DNA from: Psychrobacillus sp. OK028
GTDB taxonomy: Bacteria > Bacillota > Bacilli > Bacillales_A > Planococcaceae
Assembly: GCF_900103605.1 (NCBI RefSeq)
Contig: NZ_FNHY01000005.1
Span: 124,001 to 188,000 of the forward strand
Direction of reading: 5' to 3'
Length of the DNA: 64,000 nt
The notes below the pieces were generated by a model. The model saw only the letters and a program-made list of their open reading frames with translations, had not been told where the DNA came from and made no database searches. Every line of letters starts with the position of its first letter. Position 1 is the first letter of the stretch. This document shows positions 33,383 to 42,873 of this stretch, piece after piece. Made by a program: the position numbers and the translations under genes.

Positions 33383-34135
33383 ATGAAAGTTGTTTCGATT
33401 AGAGATATTCACATAGGAAAAGGTGCACCAAAAGTCATTGTTCCACTAATGGGAAGAACTCTAGATGAGCTCCTTTTGGAAATAAAAACAATTAAACAAA
33501 TAAATTTGGATATAGTTGAATGGAGAGCAGATTTACTTGAGGATATTGAAGATATAGCTAAAGTAAAACAAACACTTGCTGTCATTCGAGAAGAACTATA
33601 TCCTATCCCACTTCTGTTCACTTTTAGAACACATCGTGAAGGTGGGAACAAAGCCATAGAAGACTCGTACTACGAGACACTTCTAATAGAAATGATGAAA
33701 ACGAAAGAAATAGATTTGCTAGATGTAGAGTTATTCTCGCCTAAAGTGACAGAAATTATGGAAGCTGCAAAAGAAGAAAATGTTACTATCATTATGTCTA
33801 ATCATGACTTCGTAAAGACTCCAGCCAAGGAAGAAATCATGTGGAGACTTAAAAGAATGCAGGAGTTAGATGCACAGATAACTAAAATTGCCGTAATGCC
33901 AAACAATCCAGCAGATGTTCTGACACTGCTAGATGCAACTTACACAATGCAGTCATTATATGCAGACCGTCCGATGATCACCATGTCTATGGCTTCTACT
34001 GGAGCAATCAGTCGATTAGCTGGAGAGGTTTTCGGCTCTTCCGCAACATTCGGTGCTGGTGTAGAGGCCTCTGCTCCTGGTCAAATTCCAGCAAATGACC
34101 TTAAACATATTTTAGAATTACTACATACAAAATAA
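33383..34135 (+). CDS. aroD: 3-dehydroquinate dehydratase, type I
   Basis: A 250-residue enzyme of the shikimate pathway, removing water from 3-dehydroquinate. The residues of the type I (Schiff-base) class are visible: VEWRADLLED, FTFRTHREGG, the histidine in SNHDF, the lysine in ITKIAVMP, and the closing SMASTGAISRLAGEVFGSSATFGAG. The start has GGAGGGG nine bases before it. It stands alone, not in an aro operon. Confidence 0.95.
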   Translation: MKVVSIRDIHIGKGAPKVIVPLMGRTLDELLLEIKTIKQINLDIVEWRADLLEDIEDIAKVKQTLAVIREELYPIPLLFTFRTHREGGNKAIEDSYYETLLIEMMKTKEIDLLDVELFSPKVTEIMEAAKEENVTIIMSNHDFVKTPAKEEIMWRLKRMQELDAQITKIAVMPNNPADVLTLLDATYTMQSLYADRPMITMSMASTGAISRLAGEVFGSSATFGAGVEASAPGQIPANDLKHILELLHTK

Positions 34136-34166
34136 AAAACAGGTCGAAAAATGACTAATCCTTCAA

Positions 34167-34209
34167 GGTCTAACCTATTTCTATCGTTTTCGAAGGGCTT
34201 TTTTAGACA
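34167..34209 (+). terminator. Weak terminator-like hairpin after aroD
   Basis: CCTTC and GAAGG are separated by a long loop and followed by a run of Ts. It is the only candidate in the gap, and weak. Confidence 0.35.
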
Positions 34210-34331
34210 CACTTGTTGCTCTATTATTGCCAAGTGATTTTTGGGATGTTGGTCGGACGTCGTTAGACTATCTGGTACCCTCCTCCAACTTGTAAATACT
34301 CTAATTGCAAAATTAATGAGGTGTAATAAAT

Positions 34332-35246
34332 TTGTATTGGGAAGAAATAGAGGACAAAATACTATTGCATACCCCGTCTGGATTTAGCTTTTCTAAGAAT
34401 CTTCATTATCTCTCCAGATCAACCAACGAATGCTTGTTTCTTATTCAGGACAACAAAATCCGAAAAGCAGTATCACTAGAAACCTGCACTCCATTAATAG
34501 AGATCAGCGAGTGCGAAGATCAAATACTAACAATTGAATTTTTAAATCATACACGTCCAGAAAATAAAAGCAGTCGCGAAGAGCTCGTAGCCTATATAAT
34601 TGAGTGGTTTGATCTAAATGTCGATTTGCGGGAATTTTATCAATTAGCTTCCGGTGATCCTATATTGTCACACGCGATAAAAAAATTTGAAGGATTACGC
34701 ATTATGGGCATTCCTGATTTGTTCGAAGCAATGGCATGGGGGATACTCGGTCAGCAGATCAATCTAACATATGCTTATACATTAAAGCGCCGTTTAGTTG
34801 AAACTTTCGGTCGCACTGTTCGTTTTGAAGGCCACGACTATTGGTTATTTCCAACACCCGATGCTATTGCGAACCTGACCGTACAGGATTTAAGTGGGTT
34901 AAAGATGACCGTAAAAAAGTGTGAGTATTTAATAGAAGTGGCAAACTTAATCCATAACGGTGTCCTTACAAAGCAAATGCTCCTTGAAACAAATGATGTA
35001 AAAAAAGCAGAAAAGATTCTTACTCAAATCCGTGGGATTGGCCCGTGGACCGCTAATTACGTATTAATGCGTTGTTTAAGATTTACTTCCGCTTTTCCAA
35101 TTGATGATGTGGGACTACATAATGCTATTAAACAGGCAAATGGTTCCCAAACCAAGCCTACTAAAAGCGAAATCATGCTGCTAGCTCAGAACTGGAAAGG
35201 TTGGGAAGCATATGCAACCTTTTATTTATGGAGATTGCTTTACTAA
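34332..35246 (+). CDS. alkA: DNA-3-methyladenine glycosylase II (AlkA-type)
   Basis: A 304-residue base-excision enzyme. An N-terminal beta domain is followed by the helix-hairpin-helix glycosylase core: MAWGILGQQINLTYAYTLKRRLVE, then ILTQIRGIGPWTANYVLMRCL (HhH hairpin), and PIDDVGLHNAI containing the catalytic aspartate. It removes alkylated purines. The start is TTG at 34332 with GAGGTG eight bases upstream. No Ada-type regulator is beside it. Confidence 0.93.
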   Translation: MYWEEIEDKILLHTPSGFSFSKNLHYLSRSTNECLFLIQDNKIRKAVSLETCTPLIEISECEDQILTIEFLNHTRPENKSSREELVAYIIEWFDLNVDLREFYQLASGDPILSHAIKKFEGLRIMGIPDLFEAMAWGILGQQINLTYAYTLKRRLVETFGRTVRFEGHDYWLFPTPDAIANLTVQDLSGLKMTVKKCEYLIEVANLIHNGVLTKQMLLETNDVKKAEKILTQIRGIGPWTANYVLMRCLRFTSAFPIDDVGLHNAIKQANGSQTKPTKSEIMLLAQNWKGWEAYATFYLWRLLY

Positions 35247-35279
35247 TAACGCAAAACTAACCTTACTCTCAATCTAAAA

Positions 35280-35317
35280 ATAACCCATCCTTCTTCATTC
35301 ATAAAAGGATGGGTTTA
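35280..35317. terminator. Bidirectional terminator
   Basis: AACCCATCCTT pairs with AAGGATGGGTT, with T-runs on both strands. It separates alkA from the convergent secreted-protein gene. Confidence 0.85.
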
Positions 35318-35326
35318 TGCTTTTGC

Positions 35327-36214
35327 TTATTTTAATATATCTAGGATTTCATCAGATACATATGTTTTCTTATCTTTTAACACTGGTTGTGCTAAAAATA
35401 ATTGCAAACTTTTATTGTAGCTGTAGACTTTCATATCACGAATTATTTGGATAGAACTGTTCCCTTTTGTAAGGGTTACTTTTTTTTGTGTAGAGGTAGA
35501 ATAACTTTTCACTTCATACCCTAGATGTTCAGCTACTTTACGAAGAGGAATCATTTTTATCCCATCTTGTATAAAATAATCATTAATAATAATTTGTTTC
35601 AGTTCGGGTGAAATATAGTTTAAAGCGACAACCTTCGTTGGAATTGCTTGGGCTGGAATGCTTTTTGTAGCCATCGTATAGAATACAATAAGTTCCTTAC
35701 CACTTAAATCTGGAAGTTCTAACTTTTCTCCTGCAGTATTTTCCAGGATAGTTTTATTATCCACTTTCAAATTCAATTCATTATCTAAACTACGTAGTTC
35801 TTCATCGAATTTCCCTACTTTAACGGAACCGAATGTTTTTTCATCATGTACAATCACTAATTCTGGAGATATTTGCGCTGGATATATCATAATCATCGGT
35901 TTATCTTTGTCATAGTAAGCATCTATTTGCTGTCCTTTTTGGAATGCTGATTTCTCAATCTTTTTCGTGGATCCACTATTGAATACAAGCGATTCGTCCG
36001 TTACGTTAAAAAAAGTTATCTGCGGCTCATTGCTAATTGTTTCTACCGTCAATGTGACAGTATCCTCTTTAGTTTCTACACTTGTAATAACTCCAGATGC
36101 TTTTACAAAATTAGTTGCTTCTACTTTTGCATCCCCACTTTGTGCATACACTCCTTGGCTCCATATAAGCCCTAACGTTAATATCAGTACGATAACTCCA
36201 CAAATTTTCTTCAT
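35327..36214 (-). CDS. Secreted protein with copper-amine-oxidase-like C-terminal domain
   Basis: A 295-residue protein. A signal peptide (MKKICGVIVLILTLGLIWSQ, cleavage near VYA-QS) is followed by a beta-rich part with no recognised family. The C-terminus (about 220-295) has GIKMIPLRKVAEHLGYEVKSYS and a DEILDIL ending, as in the CuAO_N-like domains common in Bacillales wall proteins. No copper-oxidase catalytic part is present. The ATG at 36214 has AGGAGTG; an upstream reading to 36259 has no ribosome site. Confidence 0.8.
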   Translation of the reverse strand: MKKICGVIVLILTLGLIWSQGVYAQSGDAKVEATNFVKASGVITSVETKEDTVTLTVETISNEPQITFFNVTDESLVFNSGSTKKIEKSAFQKGQQIDAYYDKDKPMIMIYPAQISPELVIVHDEKTFGSVKVGKFDEELRSLDNELNLKVDNKTILENTAGEKLELPDLSGKELIVFYTMATKSIPAQAIPTKVVALNYISPELKQIIINDYFIQDGIKMIPLRKVAEHLGYEVKSYSTSTQKKVTLTKGNSSIQIIRDMKVYSYNKSLQLFLAQPVLKDKKTYVSDEILDILK

Positions 36215-36344
36215 CAAACCACTCCTTTTTTTGTTTCTCTTTCCATTTGACGGTCTCATTTACAAAAACGTTACAATTTAAATGAAACATTCTTACTATT
36301 GATTCGTATAAGATGAAAAGAGAAAAATAGTTAGGAGTTTGAAT

Positions 36345-37244
36345 ATGACATTATCAATTAATCAAGTAACTAAGAGATATCAAGACTTTGTCGCTGTTAA
36401 CGGTTTGTCCTTTACAATTGAAAAAGGAGAAATTTTTGGATTAATCGGTCAGAATGGTGCTGGTAAAACAACGACATTCCGTATGATTTTAGACTTACAG
36501 GAAACAACAGAAGGAAGTATTACATGGAATGGGCAGCCTATAAATTCGATTAATCGGGATATTCTAGGTTATTTACCTGAAGAGCGCGGCATCTTCCCTG
36601 CCATGACAGTAGAGGACCAATTATACTTCTTTGGAGAGCTTAGGGGTAAGCATAGAAAAGACTTAAAGAAAGAGGTAGATTATTGGATTAATCGTTTTGA
36701 ATTAGAAGATAAACGAAAAGCAAAAGCAGAGACCTTATCCAAAGGAAACCAACAAAAGGTTCAATTAATCGCAAGCTTTATACATGAGCCAGAGTTCCTT
36801 ATATTAGACGAGCCATTTAGCGGATTGGATCCTGTTAATATGGATTTGCTAAAACAAGCTATTCTCGACTTGAAGCATAAAGGAACTACCATATTGTTTT
36901 CTAGTCATCAGATGGATAATGTGGAAGAGCTTTGTGACCATTTATGCCTTTTAAAGCGTGGAGTATCTCTGTTTTCAGGTAGGTTACTTGATTTAAAGAA
37001 ACAATACGGAAAAACAAAACTGGCTATTCGTACAGATGTACCTAAAGAGGTTTTAGCTGGATTACACGGCGTAAGGGATATTCAAGTTGGTAGAGACCAT
37101 TATACATTAACACTTGAGGATGAATCGTATGCACAATCAATCTTTGACTATGTATCTAGTGGAAAGTATATAGAGAAATTTAGTTTGGATTATTTATCAT
37201 TAGATGAAATTTTCAAGGATAAGGTAGGTGCTACGCATGTCTAA
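36345..37244 (+). CDS. ABC transporter ATPase (YhaQ/NatA-like)
   Basis: About 299 residues. Walker A GQNGAGKTT, signature LSKGNQQKV, Walker B FLILDEPFSGLDP and the switch His in SSHQMDNVEELC are all intact. The C-terminal domain resembles the sodium-export NatA and YhaQ types. The ATG at 36345 follows AGGAGT; a TTG at 36339 is less likely. It overlaps the permease gene by eight bases. Confidence 0.9.
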   Translation: MTLSINQVTKRYQDFVAVNGLSFTIEKGEIFGLIGQNGAGKTTTFRMILDLQETTEGSITWNGQPINSINRDILGYLPEERGIFPAMTVEDQLYFFGELRGKHRKDLKKEVDYWINRFELEDKRKAKAETLSKGNQQKVQLIASFIHEPEFLILDEPFSGLDPVNMDLLKQAILDLKHKGTTILFSSHQMDNVEELCDHLCLLKRGVSLFSGRLLDLKKQYGKTKLAIRTDVPKEVLAGLHGVRDIQVGRDHYTLTLEDESYAQSIFDYVSSGKYIEKFSLDYLSLDEIFKDKVGATHV

Positions 37245-38472
37245 GTTTTGGTTATTAGTGAAGCAGCTTTATGTTCAAAAAGTTAAAGCGAAATCATTTA
37301 TATTTTCTATCGTATTATATGTTGCTGTCATTAGTGGTGTTATGTTTTGGTCCGATATTAAAGAAGCGTTTTTCCAGGAAGATGCTCTAAAAATTGCTTT
37401 AATCAACGAGACAGATGTAGAAATCGAAGCTTTGTTTGAATCGACTAGTGATATCCAATTTACCTTCCCTACAGACGAAGTAGAAAAGGTAGAAGAACAA
37501 GTAATAGACGGGGACTTTGCGGCTGTAATTTTCGTGGAGGATCAAGATAATTCACTTACAGCAGAAATCGCCACCTTCGAACCACTGACGTTTAATGATC
37601 AGCAAAGCCTTTCTGCTACTTTACAATACGCAGGGAAAATTTATGAAGTGCAGCAGCTGAATTTAACTGCGGAGCAAGCTAACAAAATCCTTCAATCCGA
37701 AACTAACATCACGATGAAAAGCCTTGATGAATCTACCTCAGGTAAAAGTGAGGATGAGAAGGCTGCGGGAATAGGAGCTTCTTTTTTAGTAGGATTTTTA
37801 ATTTATTCATTTGTTATGACATTTTTATCGATGATTACAACGGATGTTGCTTCTGAAAAAGGTTCTCGTGTTTTAGAAGTTTTACTTGCGAGCGTAAAAC
37901 CATCTACACACTTTATGGCAAAATTAACTGGGACATTTCTTTTAGCATTAACCCAAATTGCAACATTATTAGTCGTTCAAGGTTTGTTATTTGCACTGAT
38001 TGACGGAGGCTCGAAATGGGAGGTTGTGCAAGAACTGGTCAACGAATTATCCTACTCATTTATCGGATACTCCGTAGCGTTTTTATTGATAACAATTATT
38101 TTATATTTAATTCTAGGTGCATTATTAGGTTCTTTAGTCTCTAAGGTGGAGGAATCGAGTCAGGCTATGATGCCTGCGATGATGGTTGGAGTTATCGGAT
38201 TCTATGTCCTAATATCTGGGATGGCAAGCCCCGACACGATGCTCATTAAAGTATTCTCTTACATCCCTTTCACATCTGGTATGGTCATGCCACTTCGGAT
38301 TGGGGCAACGGATATTTCTTCATTCGAACCAATTCTTTCCATGTCTATATTAATCGGCACTGTAATTCTTCTGTTCTTAGTAAGCTTATCCTTCTATAAA
38401 CGAAGTGTATTAACTTATAGTAGCGGAGGAATAATCCAAAAAATCAAAACCGTGCTAAAGGTTACGACTTAA
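37237..38472 (+). CDS. ABC transporter permease (YhaP/NatB-like)
   Basis: A 411-residue ABC-2 type permease. Helix 1 is at about residues 21-38, a large extracytoplasmic domain runs from 45 to 180, and five to six helices follow, with TDVASEKGSRVLEVLLASVKP, the conserved region of the NatB/YhaP family. It has a CFTR-type drug or sodium export architecture; the substrate is unknown. Start ATG 37237, AGGTAGG upstream, coupled to the ATPase gene. Confidence 0.88.
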   Translation: MSKFWLLVKQLYVQKVKAKSFIFSIVLYVAVISGVMFWSDIKEAFFQEDALKIALINETDVEIEALFESTSDIQFTFPTDEVEKVEEQVIDGDFAAVIFVEDQDNSLTAEIATFEPLTFNDQQSLSATLQYAGKIYEVQQLNLTAEQANKILQSETNITMKSLDESTSGKSEDEKAAGIGASFLVGFLIYSFVMTFLSMITTDVASEKGSRVLEVLLASVKPSTHFMAKLTGTFLLALTQIATLLVVQGLLFALIDGGSKWEVVQELVNELSYSFIGYSVAFLLITIILYLILGALLGSLVSKVEESSQAMMPAMMVGVIGFYVLISGMASPDTMLIKVFSYIPFTSGMVMPLRIGATDISSFEPILSMSILIGTVILLFLVSLSFYKRSVLTYSSGGIIQKIKTVLKVTT

Positions 38473-38489
38473 CAAAACTTCATTTCATT

Positions 38490-38528
38490 AAAACAATCGC
38501 GAATGTATCTTTGCGATTGTTTTTTTAT
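38490..38528 (+). terminator. Terminator of the ABC operon
   Basis: AAACAATCGC and GCGATTGTTT arms with seven Ts after. It lies upstream of the asparagine synthetase start. Confidence 0.85.
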
Positions 38529-38579
38529 ACAATTCTTGATCACTTGCATAAAATAATGGATGAAAGAAGGGATGCATGT

Positions 38580-40424
38580 ATGTGTGGAATTACTGGTTGG
38601 ATTCATTTTCAAAGGGATTTGAGAAACGAATTGTCAGCAGTTGTAAAAATGACAGGAACCTTAAAGAAACGGGGTCCAGATGACGATAATATATGGAGTT
38701 CTCCGCACGCCGCGTTTGGACATCGTCGACTCACAGTAGTAGATCCTGTTGGTGGAAAGCAACCAATGACCAAAAATTATCAATCAAATGAATATACACT
38801 AACGTATAATGGAGAATTATATAATACGGAGGATCTCCGAAAAGAATTATTGAAACGTGGGCATACTTTCTCTGGTCATTCAGATACCGAGGTTTTATTG
38901 ACCTCTTATATCGAATGGAAGGAAAAATGTCTTAACTATTTAAACGGTATATTTGCATTTGCTATTTGGGATCAGTTGGAACAAAAAGTGTTTATTGCAC
39001 GAGATCGTCTAGGAGTTAAACCACTTTTTTATACCGAGAAAAATGGAGGATTCCTTTTTGGTTCTGAGCAAAAATCGCTTTTTGCACACCCTGCTATTTC
39101 TCCAATTCTTAATAGAGATGGTCTTGCTGAGATTATTGGATTAGGTCCATCGTATACCCCTGGTTCGGGTGTGTACAAGGACATAAAAGAATTGCGCCCA
39201 GCCCATGCATTAAGCTTAACTCGGAACGGGCTCCGGACTTGGCGTTACTGGAATGTAGAAAGCAAAGAACATACAGATTCTTTAGATGAAACAATCGAAA
39301 AAGTTCGCTTCCTAGTAACCGATGCTGTAGAAAGGCAGCTTGTATCAGACGTACCTCTTTGCACTTTCCTTTCTGGTGGTTTGGATTCTAGTATTATTAC
39401 GTCCATTGCTGCCAAATCCTATTCAGAGGATTCTATATCCCCACTGCACACTTACTCCATTGACTATCAAGACAATGACAAGCATTTCCAAGGCAACACC
39501 TTTCAACCTTCAAACGACCTCCCTTGGATCCAAAAGGTAACAAACCATCTCGATACGAAACATCATTTCTCCATTATTAGTCAGCAAAAACTGGCAGAAC
39601 ATTTAAGAGAAGCTGTTCACGTGAGAGACCTTCCCGGAATGGCAGATATCGATTCTTCTTTACTATGGTTTTGCAGAGAAATAAAGCACGACTTTACTGT
39701 GGGCCTATCTGGAGAATGTGCAGACGAAATATTCGGTGGCTATCCTTGGTTCCACCAGGTAGGAAATTCGGAAAAAGGATTTCCTTGGATACGATCTAGC
39801 ACGGAACGTGTACAATTATTGAACGATAGTTGGCAAGGTAAATTACAAATAGAAGAATACGTTCAAAATGCATATAAAACAACTTTATCTGAAACTCCGC
39901 TCTTAGAAGGAGAAACAACAATAGAAGCAAAAAGACGTGAGCTATTTTATATGAACATGACGTGGTTTATGACAACTCTTTTAGTTAGAAAAGATCGGAT
40001 GAGTATGGGGGCTAGTCTAGAGGTACGCGTCCCATTTGCCGATCATCGGCTAGTTGAATATGCATGGAATATTCCTTGGGAATACAAAATGGTTGGCAAT
40101 CAGGAAAAAGGAATTCTGAGAAAGGCATTTGAAGGCAGTCTGCCATTTGATGTACTTTATCGCAAAAAAAGTCCCTATCCAAAAACACATAATCCTGTTT
40201 ATACCGGTATTGTGAGTACTATGTTAAAAGAGCAATTGGAGGATAAAAACTCCATTCTTCATGAACTCTTTCAAAAGCAACGGTTGAAAGATTTAGTCGA
40301 ATCAAATGGAGAAGCATTTAAAGTACCATGGTTTGGTCAGTTAATGTCTGGTCCACAGCTTCTTGCCTATTTAGTGCAGATGCATATTTGGTTTAAGGAT
40401 TATGATGTACAACTGGTGGATTGA
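38580..40424 (+). CDS. asnB: Asparagine synthetase, glutamine-hydrolysing
   Basis: A 614-residue enzyme. It begins Met-Cys-Gly (MCGITGW), and the Cys2 revealed after Met removal is the glutaminase nucleophile. The N-terminal Ntn domain includes RGPDDDN and YNGELYN; the synthetase domain has FLSGGLDSSIITSIAA (PP-loop), SGECADEIFGGYPWF and VRKDRMSMGASLEVRVPFAD. It makes asparagine from aspartate, ATP and glutamine. The ATG at 38580 fits GAAGGG eight bases before; earlier in-frame ATGs would mask Cys2. Length equals the AsnO paralogue of B. subtilis. Confidence 0.93.
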   Translation: MCGITGWIHFQRDLRNELSAVVKMTGTLKKRGPDDDNIWSSPHAAFGHRRLTVVDPVGGKQPMTKNYQSNEYTLTYNGELYNTEDLRKELLKRGHTFSGHSDTEVLLTSYIEWKEKCLNYLNGIFAFAIWDQLEQKVFIARDRLGVKPLFYTEKNGGFLFGSEQKSLFAHPAISPILNRDGLAEIIGLGPSYTPGSGVYKDIKELRPAHALSLTRNGLRTWRYWNVESKEHTDSLDETIEKVRFLVTDAVERQLVSDVPLCTFLSGGLDSSIITSIAAKSYSEDSISPLHTYSIDYQDNDKHFQGNTFQPSNDLPWIQKVTNHLDTKHHFSIISQQKLAEHLREAVHVRDLPGMADIDSSLLWFCREIKHDFTVGLSGECADEIFGGYPWFHQVGNSEKGFPWIRSSTERVQLLNDSWQGKLQIEEYVQNAYKTTLSETPLLEGETTIEAKRRELFYMNMTWFMTTLLVRKDRMSMGASLEVRVPFADHRLVEYAWNIPWEYKMVGNQEKGILRKAFEGSLPFDVLYRKKSPYPKTHNPVYTGIVSTMLKEQLEDKNSILHELFQKQRLKDLVESNGEAFKVPWFGQLMSGPQLLAYLVQMHIWFKDYDVQLVD

Positions 40425-40452
40425 AAGTATTCATCAAACAGAAAATGGATAA

Positions 40453-40557
40453 GAGTAAATCACTACCGAGAGTGAGTAATCAATCGGCGAGAGCGAGTAA
40501 ATGCTGGTTGATCCCGAGTAATTGAAACGCCAGAGAAAGTAAACAATAAAAAAAGGA
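40453..40557. repeat. 21-bp-period tandem array, GAGTAA core
   Basis: The core GAGTAA occurs at 40453, 40474, 40495 and 40516, and as AAGTAA at 40537: exact 21-base steps. The other 15 bases of each unit vary. The array lies between asnB and the convergent deacetylase gene and ends at its terminator. The period equals that of the array at 25836 although the core differs. Confidence 0.8.
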
Positions 40558-40593
40558 TTTACTCTGCTCCAAACAGAGTAAATCCTTTTGTAT
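40551..40593. terminator. Perfect 16-bp bidirectional terminator
   Basis: Arms 40551-40566 and 40574-40589 pair completely around a seven-base loop. The right arm contains the array core GAGTAA. It ends asnB and the convergent deacetylase gene. Confidence 0.9.
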
Positions 40594-41720
40594 TAGCTTG
40601 AAATCTCACGAAAATAAGCATCTATAAACGGCACGAGATAGTCTATGACCGCTTCATCAGGACTTAGCTTTGGATGATGCAACCCATAAGGTGAGTTAAC
40701 ACCAGCCCAAAACAACATACCTGGTATTTCTTGTAGAAAATAACCAAAATCTTCGCCAGTCATGGCTGCATCACATAAAATCGCGTTAGTAGCTGGGTCT
40801 CGTTCTGCAAATGCTAAAAATTCATCCGCAAGCAAAGCATCATTTTTCACCTGATAATAGGATGAACCGTAGTCTATATGAATGGCACATTCAAAAGCAA
40901 CTTCTGCTGCTCGACAGAACGACTGAATTTTTTCTTTAATAATCGTCATCGTTTCTGCATCCATTGTACGAATAGTGCCCTCTAACCGAGCATGACCAGA
41001 AATGATATTTTGCACAGTTCCTGAGGTGAACTTTCCTATCGTAAGAACTGCAGGATTCATCGGATTAACAGAACGACTTACGATTGTCTGTAGTTGTAAT
41101 AATAGAGTAGCTGCTGCGACAGACATATCTCGAGCTTGATGAGGAAATGCCGCATGCCCTTCCCTGCCAACTACGTCAATGAACAATTCAGAAGTATTGG
41201 CAAATAGTAAACCTGGACGAGTAGCCACAGTTCCAACAGAGTATTCTGGTGCTATATGGAAAGCAAATATTTTATCAGGCATTAATGCCGGTTGCTCTTT
41301 TTTCAACCATTCTCGCATAGGTAGTGCGCCACCCGGACTTTCCTCTGCTGGTTGAAATAGAATAACTACATGATCTTTTATAGGGGTTTCTACTAATTTT
41401 CTTAGTAAACCTAATGCCACAGTCATATGCACATCATGACCACAGGCGTGCATTTTCCCAGGATGACTGGATTCGAATGGCAGTCCAGTCACCTCTATTA
41501 TCGGAAGTCCGTCAATGTCCGTTCTCCAACCAATCGTTTGTGAAGGTTTAGTGCCCTCTATTTTCACAACGATACCTGTTTTCCAAATAGTAATGGACAG
41601 TCTATCCTGTGGAAGTGAACGGATCTGTTCCAGTAAATAGCTTTGTGTTTTTACTTCTTCAAAACCTAATTCAGGTATGCGATGTAAATCTCTCCGAATA
41701 TCTTGTAAGGTTTTCATCAT
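40593..41720 (-). CDS. N-acetyldiaminopimelate deacetylase (YkuR-like, M20 family)
   Basis: A 375-residue amidohydrolase of the M20D family. The metal motif [17 protein letters not shown] with the catalytic Glu, [10 protein letters not shown] and the C-terminal [10 protein letters not shown] are all present. Immediately behind dapH, it should remove acetate from N-acetyl-LL-diaminopimelate in lysine and cell-wall precursor synthesis. The context makes this function more likely than hippurate or indole-acetyl amino-acid hydrolysis. The ribosome site (GGTGG) is weak and close to the ATGs. Confidence 0.9.
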   Translation of the reverse strand: MMKTLQDIRRDLHRIPELGFEEVKTQSYLLEQIRSLPQDRLSITIWKTGIVVKIEGTKPSQTIGWRTDIDGLPIIEVTGLPFESSHPGKMHACGHDVHMTVALGLLRKLVETPIKDHVVILFQPAEESPGGALPMREWLKKEQPALMPDKIFAFHIAPEYSVGTVATRPGLLFANTSELFIDVVGREGHAAFPHQARDMSVAAATLLLQLQTIVSRSVNPMNPAVLTIGKFTSGTVQNIISGHARLEGTIRTMDAETMTIIKEKIQSFCRAAEVAFECAIHIDYGSSYYQVKNDALLADEFLAFAERDPATNAILCDAAMTGEDFGYFLQEIPGMLFWAGVNSPYGLHHPKLSPDEAVIDYLVPFIDAYFREISS

Positions 41721-41728
41721 CCACCAAC

Positions 41729-42442
41729 TTACAACTGACGCAATTCTTGCATAATTTCCGTTTTCGATTTTGTTTGATCATCAATTTCTTTAATCACTTT
41801 AGCAGGTGCTCCAACAGCTACTGTATATGGCGGGATGTCCTTAGTAACAATGGCACCAGCTGCTACAACTGCACCTTTACCAACTCTACACCCTTCTAAA
41901 ACTACAACATTTGCGCCAATTAATACATCATCTTCAATAATAACCGGAGTTGCAGAAGGTGGCTCGATTACTCCCGCTAGCACTGCACCGGCGCCAATAT
42001 GACAGTTTTTCCCTACGGTTGCACGCCCACCAAGAACAGCACCCATATCGATCATCGTTCCTTCTCCGATTACTGCACCAATATTAATAAGTGCGCCCAT
42101 CATAATAACGCTATTATCTCCAATACTAACCTGATCTCGAATAACTGCGCCCGGCTCAATTCGAGCATTTATTCCCTTCAAATCTAAAAGTGGAATAGCA
42201 GAGTTACGACTTTCATTTTCTACTACAATATCTTCAATTTGATTTTTATTTTCATTTATAACGGTTTCAATTTCAGACCATTCTCCAAATAATACTAGGG
42301 AATTTCCTTCACCAAACACCTTTGTATTTTCCCCGAAGGAAATCTGATCTATCTCATTTCCTTTTATGTATACTTTCACTTGTGTTGATTTCTTTGCGTG
42401 TTGAATATATGAAATAATTTCATGTGCATCTAGATGTTTCAT
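41729..42442 (-). CDS. dapH: Tetrahydrodipicolinate N-acetyltransferase
   Basis: A 237-residue acyltransferase. An N-terminal DapH-specific alpha/beta part precedes a left-handed beta-helix of hexapeptide repeats ([50 protein letters not shown]). It acetylates tetrahydrodipicolinate with acetyl-CoA, committing the acetyl branch of the diaminopimelate pathway. GAGGAGG precedes the start. It forms an operon with the deacetylase gene eight bases downstream. No clear lysine riboswitch was found in its leader. Confidence 0.94.
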   Translation of the reverse strand: MKHLDAHEIISYIQHAKKSTQVKVYIKGNEIDQISFGENTKVFGEGNSLVLFGEWSEIETVINENKNQIEDIVVENESRNSAIPLLDLKGINARIEPGAVIRDQVSIGDNSVIMMGALINIGAVIGEGTMIDMGAVLGGRATVGKNCHIGAGAVLAGVIEPPSATPVIIEDDVLIGANVVVLEGCRVGKGAVVAAGAIVTKDIPPYTVAVGAPAKVIKEIDDQTKSKTEIMQELRQL

Positions 42443-42601
42443 TTTTCCTACCTCCTCAAATATGTAATTATTCTACAGGAATTTTTATTAAAAATCACGA
42501 ATTTAAATACATACTTCAAAATAAAATTGAAAATTCATATTTTCGGATAACTTACAAACTACGTTATCTTTTCATACTCTGAGACAATTAAATATATAAT
42601 A

Positions 42602-42610
42602 TGCTATAAT
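42602..42610 (+). promoter_or_regulatory. Extended -10 promoter of the ABC-F leader
   Basis: TGCTATAAT is a TGnTATAAT extended -10 box. A poor -35 (GAGACA, 18-base spacer) lies upstream. The transcript would carry a leader of about 255 bases before the ABC-F start. Confidence 0.65.
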
Positions 42611-42638
42611 CCAATTAACAAATTTGAAGGGACGATGG

Positions 42639-42674
42639 GTGGACAATGATTATATAATCTTATTTCTCGCATAA
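42639..42674 (+). CDS. Possible leader peptide of the ABC-F gene
   Basis: A short frame with GTG start encodes MDNDYIILFLA and has GAAGGG seven bases upstream. Other short frames start nearby (ATG at 42635). It is the only translated element expected in the leader. By analogy with other ABC-F resistance genes, a drug-stalled ribosome here could disrupt the terminators downstream. The exact frame is uncertain. Confidence 0.45.
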   Translation: MDNDYIILFLA

Positions 42675-42796
42675 TATTTGCTGCTTCGTGCAGAACAAAA
42701 TATTTTAAGCGCAAACGGAAATAGGATTAGTCTGCCCATTTTTCAGTACGATACGATTGATTTTCTCTACACTAATGAATGTGTAGCGTTTTTTCG
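42673..42796 (+). promoter_or_regulatory. Leader stems and first terminator-like hairpin
   Basis: AATATTTG-CTGC and GCAG-AACA-AAATATT form a stem directly after the leader peptide. Further down, CTACAC (42767-42772) and GTGTAG (42781-42786) form a hairpin followed by CGTTTTTT, with outer ATACGA/TCGTAT pairing as an option. Confidence 0.55.
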
Positions 42797-42818
42797 TATA
42801 TTTTTTATGGTCAGCAAC

Positions 42819-42849
42819 ATCCTTCCGTATTATTCGGAGGGATTTTTTT
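42819..42849 (+). terminator. Attenuator just before the ABC-F gene
   Basis: ATCCTTCCG (42819-42827) pairs with CGGAGGGAT (42835-42843), followed by seven Ts. The ABC-F start is only about 25 bases further, so this terminator must be bypassed for expression: the arrangement of an inducible attenuator. Confidence 0.85.
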
Positions 42850-42873
42850 ATTCCTCCAAGAGGAGTGGTTAGT

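Noticed and set aside
42443-42601. Lysine riboswitch for dapH
   Set aside because: I looked for an L-box-like structure in the dapH leader and found none; only AT-rich sequence and a ribosome site are visible.
42678-42872. Plus-strand ORF of 64 codons in the ABC-F leader
   Set aside because: It runs through both terminator stems and has no ribosome site; the leader reads better as regulatory RNA with a short peptide at 42639.
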